Shown here: one piece after another, positions 26,227 to 34,042 of the stretch
How the letters are laid out: the number at the start of each line of letters is the position of its first letter
Position numbering within the stretch: the first letter of the stretch is position 1
NCBI GenBank assembly: GCA_050954785.1
Contig: JBPBQO010000127.1
Location: 51,234-115,233, forward strand
Direction: 5' to 3'
Length of the DNA stretch: 64,000 nucleotides
From: Lichenicola sp050954785
GTDB taxonomy: Bacteria > Pseudomonadota > Alphaproteobacteria > Acetobacterales > Acetobacteraceae
Notes under the pieces: generated by a model
Seen by the model: only the letters and a program-made list of their open reading frames with translations
What the model was told of the DNA's origin: nothing
Databases searched by the model: none
Program-made: the position numbers and the translations under genes

Positions 26227-27513
26227 TTAGCGCTGGCCGGGCGTCGCGCCGGGTGACGGGCTACCCTGCGCGGCGGCTGCCTGGTTCTTCGAGGCCGGCG
26301 CGGCACCGGCCTGATTGGCCTGGCCGGCCGGAGCCTCCTGGCCTGGATCGGGAACGACCGCCTGCGGTGCCACCGGAGCAACCTGCTCGCCCTCGTGGAT
26401 CGTCTGGAGACCATCGACGATGATGTCCTGGCCCTGCTTCAGGCCCGACAGCACGACCGTATCGGATCCGGTCGACTGCCCGAGCTTGAGATTCGTACGT
26501 ACGACCTTGTGCTGCGCATCCAAGCTAAAGACGTAGTCGCCCTGCTGATCGGACAGGACGGCAGCCCGCGGAATGACCGTCTGCTCGACCGGATTCGGGT
26601 CCTGCACCGTCACGGTGACGAACTCGCCGTCGACCAGTTCGCGTGTGCTGACACCGGCACCGGTTTCGCCACGCTTGGGATTGGCGACTGTCGCCCTCAA
26701 GGTGATGGTATCGGTCTGGTTGGACACGGTTGGCGAGACGTAGTCGAGCAATCCGTTCTGATCGTATGTCGCGCCATCGCTCAACTGGATCTTGATCGTC
26801 GCCTTGGACAGGCCGCCGATCGAGCTGTACTTTTTCTGCAAGGTCAGAACGTCGCGGCTCGCGGCGGGGAACTCGACGTACATCGGGTCCTGGGTGACGA
26901 TGGTTGCCAGCGTGCCGCTGCTCGGGCTGACCACGTTGCCCTCGTTGACCGACGTCTCGGTAATACGGCCATCCACCGGAGCACGGATTTCAGTATAGGC
27001 AAGCTGGATCTGCGCGCTCTGCAGGTTGCCTTGCGCAGTCAGCACGCTGCCGGCACCGGTCTGGGCCGTTGCGGAGGCGTTGTCATAGGCCTGCTTCTGG
27101 CCGGCTGGTGTGCTCAATAGCGCTTTCTGTCGCCCGAAATTGACGCGCGCATTCAGGACTGTCGCCTGCGCCTGGGCCAGCGTACCTTGCTGGGCCAGCA
27201 CCGAGGCCTGGAACGGTCCCTGCTCCAGCACATAGAGCAGGTCGCCCTTCTTGACCTCGGATCCCTCATCGAACAGCCGCTTCTCGAGATAAGCGGTAAC
27301 GCGAGGAACCAGGGCGACACGGTCGATCGCCTGGATGCGGCCTATATATTGCGAAGAGCTCGTGACCGGAGCCATCTTGGCCTGCATGACGCCAACCGGA
27401 GGCGGGGCGGATGGGCCCGGTGGAGCGGCTGCCAACGCAGTTCCGATCGGGGTCAATGCCGTTGCAAAGGAGAGAGCGACGAGCGCAAGGGCCGGCGTCA
27501 GGGTGCGCTGCAT
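26227..27513 (-). CDS. RND efflux periplasmic adaptor (membrane fusion protein)
   Basis: The 428-residue product starts with a signal peptide (hydrophobic LALVALSFATAL, cleavage expected near the AAA around residue 30). It continues with the barrel-sandwich and hairpin parts of AcrA/MexA-type adaptors: VTAYLEKRLFDEGSEVKKGD, a glutamine/alanine-rich coiled coil and IRAPVDGRITETSVNEGNVV. The last 50 residues are rich in alanine, proline and glutamine and are probably disordered. It is the first gene of the two-gene pump operon, with a palindromic operator-like site 85 bases upstream. Confidence 0.93.
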   Translation of the reverse strand: MQRTLTPALALVALSFATALTPIGTALAAAPPGPSAPPPVGVMQAKMAPVTSSSQYIGRIQAIDRVALVPRVTAYLEKRLFDEGSEVKKGDLLYVLEQGPFQASVLAQQGTLAQAQATVLNARVNFGRQKALLSTPAGQKQAYDNASATAQTGAGSVLTAQGNLQSAQIQLAYTEIRAPVDGRITETSVNEGNVVSPSSGTLATIVTQDPMYVEFPAASRDVLTLQKKYSSIGGLSKATIKIQLSDGATYDQNGLLDYVSPTVSNQTDTITLRATVANPKRGETGAGVSTRELVDGEFVTVTVQDPNPVEQTVIPRAAVLSDQQGDYVFSLDAQHKVVRTNLKLGQSTGSDTVVLSGLKQGQDIIVDGLQTIHEGEQVAPVAPQAVVPDPGQEAPAGQANQAGAAPASKNQAAAAQGSPSPGATPGQR

Positions 27514-27597
27514 CCAGTATTTCCTTCATGGCGCATGACGGGCGACGCCCGGTTCGATGCATCCGGAGATGACATGTCGGCGCGTAATAACAATCGC

Positions 27598-27611
27598 TGA
27601 CCGTTCGGTCA
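27598..27611. promoter_or_regulatory. palindromic operator-like site (TGACCG-N2-CGGTCA)
   Basis: TGACCGTTCGGTCA is a perfect 6-2-6 palindrome in the gap between the divergent pump operon and ndh, 85 bases before the adaptor start and 122 before ndh. Its form is like the sites bound by TetR/AcrR-type repressors of efflux pumps. No TetR-type gene lies next to it in this window, so the regulator would act in trans. Confidence 0.5.
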
Positions 27612-27732
27612 CTGGCATATAGGCTTTATTTTGCATCGCGCAACCGTGCGGGCCGAAAGGCGTTGGTCGGAGTCATTTCTGGTCGACGGATGATGCATTC
27701 CGGATACCCGTAGCTAATGGATAATCTGGCGG

Positions 27733-29058
27733 ATGACTAGTTTCTCCAACTGTCCCGGACCTGCATCGCAGCCCGCGGTTCCCCCAAACGGTATCCACCG
27801 CATCGTGATTATCGGTGCAGGCTTCGGCGGCCTAGCGGCCGCGCGAGCCTTGAAGGCCGGCAACATTCACATCACGCTGATCGACCGGACCAACCATAAC
27901 CTGTTCCAGCCGCTGCTCTATCAGGTTGCCACCGCGGCACTCAGCTCGAACGACATCGCCTTGCCGATCCGGTCGGTATTCCGGTCCCGGCCTGAGGTTC
28001 TGGTACTGATGGCGGACGTGACCCACATCGATCGTGCCGGGAAACTGGTCCTGATCGAAGGCGCTCCGGCGGTTCCCTACGACACGCTGGTTGTCGCGAC
28101 CGGCTCGGTCTATTCGTGGTTCGGGCATGATCAATGGGCCTTACGGGCTCCTGCACTCAAAACCGTGGCGGACGCATTATCGTTGCGTAACCGCTTGCTC
28201 GATGCATTCGAACGAGCGGAACTCAGCACCGATCCGGTAGAAACCACTCGGTTGATGACCTTCGTGGTCGTAGGCGCCGGCCCGACCGGGGTCGAGATGG
28301 CCGGCGCGATCGCCGAGCTCAGCCGCAATACGCTGGACCGGGACTTCCGGCGCATTCACCCATCCCACGCCCGGATCGTGCTCTGCGATGCCGGCGACCG
28401 GGTGCTGGCAAGCTTTCCGAAGCAGCTCTCCGATTATGCGGCAAGGCAACTCGGCAAGCTTGGCATCGAGCTCAGGCTCAATGCCGGCGTCGAGGATATC
28501 GATGCACGCGGGGTCGTGGCCGGTGGGCACCGGATCGATGCGGAATGCGTGTTCTGGGCCGCCGGCACCAAGGCGACGCCGGTTGCATCCTGGCTTGGCG
28601 TAAAGGCGGAACGGAATGGGCTGGTCCAGGTGGAAGCCGACTGCAGCCTGCCCGGCACCCCGGATATCTTTATCATCGGCGATGCGGCCTCGCTGGCCGG
28701 CAGCAACGCCAAACCGCTGCCCGGGCTTGGCTCGGTGGCCAAGCAGCAGGGCAAGTACGTGGGCAAGCTGATCGCGGCCAGGCTTGGTGGCGGACATCGT
28801 GCCGCACCGTTCCGCTACCGGAACTGGGGCGAACTGGCGATGATCGGCGGCTCGTCCGCCGTCGGCAATTTCGGTCGGATCCGGGTGACCGGGTTCCCGG
28901 CCTGGGTGGCCTGGAGCATCATCCACCTGATGTTGCTGGTCAGCGTCCGCAATCGTACGGTGGTCTATGTGAACTGGGTCTGGGCCTGGCTCACCTATGG
29001 ACGGGGAGCCCGCGTGATCACTCGAACGCCGCCGCTGTTTTCCGATGGCCGCCCGTGA
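27733..29058 (+). CDS. ndh: type II NADH:quinone oxidoreductase
   Basis: NDH-2 passes electrons from NADH to quinone without pumping protons. The 441-residue flavoprotein has the FAD motif IVIIGAGFGGLAAARAL (24-40), the NADH motif VVVGAGPTGVEMAGAI, the FAD-contact segment PDIFIIGDAAS and KQQGKYVG. The C-terminal segment FPAWVAWSIIHLMLLVSV and WVWAWLTYG is the amphipathic membrane anchor of the family. It overlaps the next gene by four bases (GTGA), so the two are translationally coupled. NDH-2 is a main NADH exit in acetic acid bacteria, which fits the NADH from the pathway genes nearby. Confidence 0.92.
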   Translation: MTSFSNCPGPASQPAVPPNGIHRIVIIGAGFGGLAAARALKAGNIHITLIDRTNHNLFQPLLYQVATAALSSNDIALPIRSVFRSRPEVLVLMADVTHIDRAGKLVLIEGAPAVPYDTLVVATGSVYSWFGHDQWALRAPALKTVADALSLRNRLLDAFERAELSTDPVETTRLMTFVVVGAGPTGVEMAGAIAELSRNTLDRDFRRIHPSHARIVLCDAGDRVLASFPKQLSDYAARQLGKLGIELRLNAGVEDIDARGVVAGGHRIDAECVFWAAGTKATPVASWLGVKAERNGLVQVEADCSLPGTPDIFIIGDAASLAGSNAKPLPGLGSVAKQQGKYVGKLIAARLGGGHRAAPFRYRNWGELAMIGGSSAVGNFGRIRVTGFPAWVAWSIIHLMLLVSVRNRTVVYVNWVWAWLTYGRGARVITRTPPLFSDGRP

Positions 29059-30086
29059 GCAGCCTGCCCTATCCGGTATCCGACCACTGCGACGGCACCC
29101 ACTTCCACAACCCGGCCCTTCCCACACGCGCTTCGTCGCCTCAGGCGGCGCGAGGCCTGTTGCCGATCCTGCGCTGGCGGCTGGGCGGCACACGATCGCG
29201 CTGGCCGGACCGGGTGATCGATCCGGCACCCGCGGGCGATCCGCTGGACCCGCCTCCCAACGGCATGATCGGCCTGACCTTCATCGGCCATGCGAGCTTC
29301 CTGTTGCGTATGGGCGGCCTCACCATGCTGACCGACCCGATCTTCAGCGAGCGCTGTTCGCCGGTATCCTGGGCCGGGCCGAAGCGGGTCCGTGCGCCGG
29401 GCCGGCGTCTCGACGAACTGCCGCCAATCGACCTCGTCCTGATGTCGCACAATCATTACGACCATCTCGACCTGCCCAGCCTGCGGGCCATCGTCGCACG
29501 TGACCGGCCGGCCTTCGTTACGCCGTTGGGCAACCGGCGCCTGCTGCTCAAGACCGGCGCCACGCTGATCACCGAACTCGACTGGTGGCAGTCGCACAAG
29601 GTCGGCGACACCATCGTCACGGCGACGCCGGCATGGCATTTTTCCGCCCGCACCCCGTTCGATGCGCGCAGGGCACTCTGGTCCGGCTTCATGATCGAGC
29701 AGCCCGGGGCCCGGGTCCTGTTCGCCGGCGACTCCGGCGACGGTCCGCACTGGAGCATGATCGGCGAGCGGCTCGGCGCACCAGACCTGGCGCTGCTGCC
29801 GATCGGTGCCTACGACCCGCGCACGCTGATGGCGGAGGTTCACATGAACCCGGAAGAGGCGGTTGGCGCGCATCGCTCACTGCAGGCCCATCGTTCGGTC
29901 GGCATGCATTTCGGCACCTTCCAGCTGACCGATGAACCGATCGATGAACCGGTCATGCGTCTTGCCGCCGAAGCGGCAAGAACCGGTCTGGCCGCCGACG
30001 CCTTCACGACGCTGGGTGCCGGCGATACGTGCCTGATCGCGACTACGTCATCATCCAGAACCGGCGGAACCGGGCGACGGGAATAG
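29055..30086 (+). CDS. metallo-beta-lactamase-fold hydrolase, NAPE-PLD-like
   Basis: The 343-residue product starts at GTG 29055, overlapping the ndh stop (GTGA). The opening DHCDGTHFHNP and the zinc motif SHNHYDHLDL (HxHxDH), with GDSGDGPHW and MHFGTFQLTDEP, match the bacterial relatives of N-acyl-phosphatidylethanolamine phospholipase D and UlaG-like hydrolases. A lipid-related phosphodiester is the likely class of substrate, but this is family-level inference. The longer ORF from 28545 is only read-through in front of the real start. Coupling to ndh suggests the two are needed at fixed ratio, perhaps both at the membrane. Confidence 0.82.
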   Translation: MSSLPYPVSDHCDGTHFHNPALPTRASSPQAARGLLPILRWRLGGTRSRWPDRVIDPAPAGDPLDPPPNGMIGLTFIGHASFLLRMGGLTMLTDPIFSERCSPVSWAGPKRVRAPGRRLDELPPIDLVLMSHNHYDHLDLPSLRAIVARDRPAFVTPLGNRRLLLKTGATLITELDWWQSHKVGDTIVTATPAWHFSARTPFDARRALWSGFMIEQPGARVLFAGDSGDGPHWSMIGERLGAPDLALLPIGAYDPRTLMAEVHMNPEEAVGAHRSLQAHRSVGMHFGTFQLTDEPIDEPVMRLAAEAARTGLAADAFTTLGAGDTCLIATTSSSRTGGTGRRE

Positions 30087-30131
30087 GGTTCTCTGGCGGC
30101 AAGTCAGTGCTCTCCCCCCGAAGGAAACAGC

Positions 30132-32270
30132 GTGTCCGGTTTTATCAAGAACAACCTCCGTGAAGGTCTTCCCCACCCGCGTGGCGCCATGTGGGATGGA
30201 AAAGGGGTCAACTTCGCGTTGTTCTCCGCCAATGCCACCAAGGTCGAGGTCTGCCTGTTCAGCCAGGACGGACATACCGAGCTCGAGCGCATCACGCTGC
30301 CCGAATATACCGACCAGATCTTTCACGGCTACCTGCCGAACATCGGGCCGGGCCAGGTCTACGGCTATCGCGTCCATGGACCGTACGAGCCGGAGAACGG
30401 TCACCGCTTCAACCCGAACAAGCTGCTGCTCGACCCTTATGCCCGAGCCCATGTGGGGGAGCTGAAATGGGATCCGGCGGTGTTCGGATACACGCTCGGC
30501 CATCCTGACGACGACCTCAGCTTCGACGAGCGCGACAGCGCGCCGTTCGTACCGAAATGCGTCGTGACCGATCCCAACTTCGACTGGCAGGGAGAGCCTG
30601 GACGCAACCCGATCGCATGGGACAGGACCGTCCTCTACGAGACCCATGTGCGCGGCTACACCAAGCTGCATCCGGATGTTCCGGAAGAGTTGCGGGGCAC
30701 CTACGCGGGGCTGCACACCAAGGAGGTTCTCGACTATATCCGATCGATCGGCGTGACGTCGGTCGAACTGCTGCCGGTCCATAGTTTCGTCAACGACAGC
30801 CAGCTTCTGGAGAAGGGCCTTACCAACTACTGGGGCTACAACACGATCGGGTTTTTTGCGCCGGATCCGCGCTATGCCCACAATCGGTTCGAGTGCCTGC
30901 GCGAATTCAAGGAGATGGTCGCTGGCATCCATGCTGCCGGGCTCGAGGTCATTCTCGACGTGGTCTACAACCACACCGCGGAAGGCAACGAGCGCGGCCC
31001 GACCCTGTCGTTCAAGGGCATAGACAACGCATCGTATTATCGTCTGACGGAGGGTCAGCCTCGCTACTACGTCAACGACACGGGAACCGGGAACACCGTC
31101 AACCTTTCGCATCCGCGCGTCATCCAGATGGTCACCGACAGCCTGCGTTATTGGGCCAACGAGATGCACGTCGACGGTTTCCGGTTCGACCTCGGCACCA
31201 TCCTGGCGCGCGAGCCTAACGGCTTCAACAATCAGTCCGGCTTCCTGAAAGCCTGCGGCCAGGATCCCACGCTCAGCAGCGTGAAGCTGATCGCGGAGCC
31301 ATGGGATTGTGGTCCGGGCGGATATCAGGTCGGCGAGTTCCCGCCCGGTTGGGCCGAGTGGAACGACAAGTTCCGCGACATCACCAGGGAATACTGGAAA
31401 GGTGCCGTGCCGGCGACTGCCCTGTTGCCACGCCTGCTCGGAAGTCCCGGCGAATTCAACCATCAGGGACGCAAGCCCTGGGCCTGCGTCAACTTCATCA
31501 CCGCGCATGACGGCTTTACCCTCAACGATTGCGTCACTTACGAGGAGAAGCACAACGAGGCCAACGGCGAGGACAACAAGGACGGTTCGTCCGACAACCG
31601 ATCGTCCAACTACGGTGTCGAAGGGCCGAGCGACAATCTGGAGATCCAGCGCGTTCGCGCCCGCCAGATCCGCAACATGCTCGCAACGCTCTTGCTCAGC
31701 CAAGGCACGCCGATGCTGCTCGCCGGCGACGAGTTCGGCCGCACACAGAACGGCAATAACAACGCCTATTGCCAGGATAGCGACATCAGCTGGGTGAACT
31801 GGAACATCGAGGAGAAGGGCCACAGCCTGATCCGCTTCGTGTCCCGCCTGACCGCATTGCGCCGTCGATTCCCGATCCTGCGCCGTGGTCGCTTCCTGAC
31901 GGAAGCCTACAACGAGGAACTCGACATCAAGGAGCTCACCTGGGTCGATGCGGGCGGTGGCGAGATTGGCCCAGACGGCTGGGAAGGTACCCAGTGCTTC
32001 GGCCTGATGCTGGATGGCCGCGCGCAGCCAACCGGCATACGCAGGCGCGGTTCCGACGCGACGTTGCTGATGGTGTTCAATGCGTGGAGCGACATAGTCG
32101 AGTTCAAACTTCCGCCGAGCATCGACGAACGTTGGAAGCTGCTGATCGACACCAACATATCCGAGGAAGAAGAAGAGCAGGAAAGCCAAGTCTTCTCGCC
32201 GGGCCATGCGTATGGCGTGACAGGCCACTCCTTCCTGATGTTCGAGCTCGAGCCGGATCACCATTCATGA
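30132..32270 (+). CDS. glgX: glycogen debranching enzyme
   Basis: GlgX hydrolyses alpha-1,6 branches in glycogen or limit dextrin. The 712-residue protein has the N-terminal CBM48 (LPHPRGAMWDGKGVNFALF), the GH13 barrel with DVVYNHTAEGNERGPTLSF, nucleophile D353 in VDGFRFDLGT, the acid/base glutamate in IAEPWDCG and FITAHDGFTLND. The start is GTG 30132 with GAAGGAA nine bases upstream. It overlaps treZ by four bases, so its product, free malto-oligosaccharides, is handed to TreY/TreZ in the same operon. Confidence 0.95.
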   Translation: MSGFIKNNLREGLPHPRGAMWDGKGVNFALFSANATKVEVCLFSQDGHTELERITLPEYTDQIFHGYLPNIGPGQVYGYRVHGPYEPENGHRFNPNKLLLDPYARAHVGELKWDPAVFGYTLGHPDDDLSFDERDSAPFVPKCVVTDPNFDWQGEPGRNPIAWDRTVLYETHVRGYTKLHPDVPEELRGTYAGLHTKEVLDYIRSIGVTSVELLPVHSFVNDSQLLEKGLTNYWGYNTIGFFAPDPRYAHNRFECLREFKEMVAGIHAAGLEVILDVVYNHTAEGNERGPTLSFKGIDNASYYRLTEGQPRYYVNDTGTGNTVNLSHPRVIQMVTDSLRYWANEMHVDGFRFDLGTILAREPNGFNNQSGFLKACGQDPTLSSVKLIAEPWDCGPGGYQVGEFPPGWAEWNDKFRDITREYWKGAVPATALLPRLLGSPGEFNHQGRKPWACVNFITAHDGFTLNDCVTYEEKHNEANGEDNKDGSSDNRSSNYGVEGPSDNLEIQRVRARQIRNMLATLLLSQGTPMLLAGDEFGRTQNGNNNAYCQDSDISWVNWNIEEKGHSLIRFVSRLTALRRRFPILRRGRFLTEAYNEELDIKELTWVDAGGGEIGPDGWEGTQCFGLMLDGRAQPTGIRRRGSDATLLMVFNAWSDIVEFKLPPSIDERWKLLIDTNISEEEEEQESQVFSPGHAYGVTGHSFLMFELEPDHHS

Positions 32271-34042
32271 CCCACTCGGCCCAGCATCTCTCTCAAGGGG
32301 CCAAGGTCGAAGCGGACGGCGTCCGCTTCCGCCTGTGGGCACCCGGCTGCGACCATGTGTCGCTTTTCCTGGAAAAAGATGCACGCACACTGGCGATGCA
32401 GCGGCAGCCTGGAGATTTTTTTGAGTTGCTGGTGGAGGATGCCGGTCCGGGCACACTCTACCGCTACCAGCTTCCGGACGGCATGAAGGTGCCCGACCCC
32501 GCGTCACGTTTCCAGCCGCAGGACGTGCATGGCCCGAGCGAGGTCATCGATCCGAATGCGTATGACTGGACCGAGACATGGTCGGGCCTGCCCTGGGATC
32601 GGGTCGTGCTCTACGAACTGCATGTCGGCGCCTTTACCCCCGAAGGCACCTTTGCTGCAGCGGCCGGAAAACTCGATCATTTGGCCGAGCTCGGCATTAC
32701 AGCTATCGAGATCATGCCGGTGTCCGACTTTCCGGGAGGCCGGAACTGGGGCTATGACGGCGTGCTGCCCTATGCACCGGACTCGAGCTACGGTCGGCCG
32801 GAAGACTTCAAGGCGTTGGTCGAAGCAGCACATCAGCGCGGCATCGCCGTTCTTCTCGACGTAGTCTATAATCATTTCGGACCTGACGGAAATTATCTGC
32901 CGGTCTATGCACCACAGTTCTTTACCGACCGGCACAAGACGCCTTGGGGTGCTGCCGTCAATTTCGACGGCCAGCATGCCAAGCCGGTGCGTGAATTCAT
33001 CATCCGCAACGCGCTGTACTGGATCGAGGAGTTCCATCTCGACGGGCTTCGATTTGACGCGGTGCATGCCATCATCGACGATGGCGACAAGCATCTTCTC
33101 GATGAACTGGCCGAGCGCGTGCGCGCTTCGGAAGATCGTCCGCTGCATCTGCTGCTCGAGAACGAGGATAACGACCCGGTCCGGCTGAAGCGCCACGGGC
33201 GCGATCCGGTGCATTACACGGCGCAATGGAACGATGACGTTCATCATGTGCTGCACACGGCGGCGACCCACGAGCGCACGGGTTATTATGCCGATTACGA
33301 GGGCAATACCGACCTGCTCGGCAAGGCGCTCGCGGAAGGATTCGGCTATCAGGGGCAGATGATGCCCTATCGCGGCAGCACGCGCGGCGCGCCAAGCGCA
33401 TCGCTGCCGCCGGGTGCGTTTGTCGCCTTCATCCAGAACCATGATCAAATCGGCAACCGAGCCTTCGGTAACCGGCTCGGCACGATCGCCAAACCCGAGG
33501 CGATGCGTGCGCTGGCGGCGACCTATCTGTTGCTGCCGCAGACACCGATGATGTTCATGGGCGAGGAGTGGGGCGCCACCGAGCCGTTCCCGTTCTTCTG
33601 CGACTTCGAAGGCGACCTGGCCGATGCCGTGCGCAAGGGCCGCCGCGAGGAGTTTGCCCGGTTTCCCGAATTCCAGGATCCCAAGCAGCGCGACCGCATC
33701 CCCGATCCGCTGGCGGATACCACCTTCACCTCCGCCAAGCTCGACTGGTCGCATATCGACCAGAACCACCTGGCGCATTACCGAAAGCTGATCGCGGTTC
33801 GCCGGCAGCATATCGTGCCGTTGCTGCCGCTCATCACGTCCGGCGGCACCGCGACGCGCTTCGGCGACGAGGCGGTTCAGGTGCTTTGGCAGGCGGGCCC
33901 GGACACGCTGGTCCTGGCGGCGAACCTGTCTGCCCAGCGCGTCGACTTCCCGGCCGCCGTCGGCATGACGCTCTGGAGCGAAGGCGACACCATCCCTGCC
34001 CTCGGACCCTGGTCGGTCCGCTGGACCCTGGAGACCGCATGA
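32267..34042 (+). CDS. treZ: malto-oligosyltrehalose trehalohydrolase
   Basis: TreZ cleaves trehalose from maltooligosyltrehalose made by TreY. The 591-residue protein has the N-terminal carbohydrate-binding part (GVRFRLWAPGCDHVSLFLE), the barrel motifs NWGYDGVLPYAP and DVVYNHFGPDGNYL, nucleophile D264 in LDGLRFDAVHAI, and LLENEDND with the general acid. The ATG at 32267 overlaps the glgX stop (ATGA), and the treY start overlaps its own stop. The ORF opening at 31994 lies inside glgX and is not used. Confidence 0.95.
   Translation: MTHSAQHLSQGAKVEADGVRFRLWAPGCDHVSLFLEKDARTLAMQRQPGDFFELLVEDAGPGTLYRYQLPDGMKVPDPASRFQPQDVHGPSEVIDPNAYDWTETWSGLPWDRVVLYELHVGAFTPEGTFAAAAGKLDHLAELGITAIEIMPVSDFPGGRNWGYDGVLPYAPDSSYGRPEDFKALVEAAHQRGIAVLLDVVYNHFGPDGNYLPVYAPQFFTDRHKTPWGAAVNFDGQHAKPVREFIIRNALYWIEEFHLDGLRFDAVHAIIDDGDKHLLDELAERVRASEDRPLHLLLENEDNDPVRLKRHGRDPVHYTAQWNDDVHHVLHTAATHERTGYYADYEGNTDLLGKALAEGFGYQGQMMPYRGSTRGAPSASLPPGAFVAFIQNHDQIGNRAFGNRLGTIAKPEAMRALAATYLLLPQTPMMFMGEEWGATEPFPFFCDFEGDLADAVRKGRREEFARFPEFQDPKQRDRIPDPLADTTFTSAKLDWSHIDQNHLAHYRKLIAVRRQHIVPLLPLITSGGTATRFGDEAVQVLWQAGPDTLVLAANLSAQRVDFPAAVGMTLWSEGDTIPALGPWSVRWTLETA

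Noticed and set aside
30051..32264. 737-codon minus-strand ORF opposite glgX
   Set aside because: It mirrors codon bias of glgX, whose catalytic motifs are all present on the plus strand.
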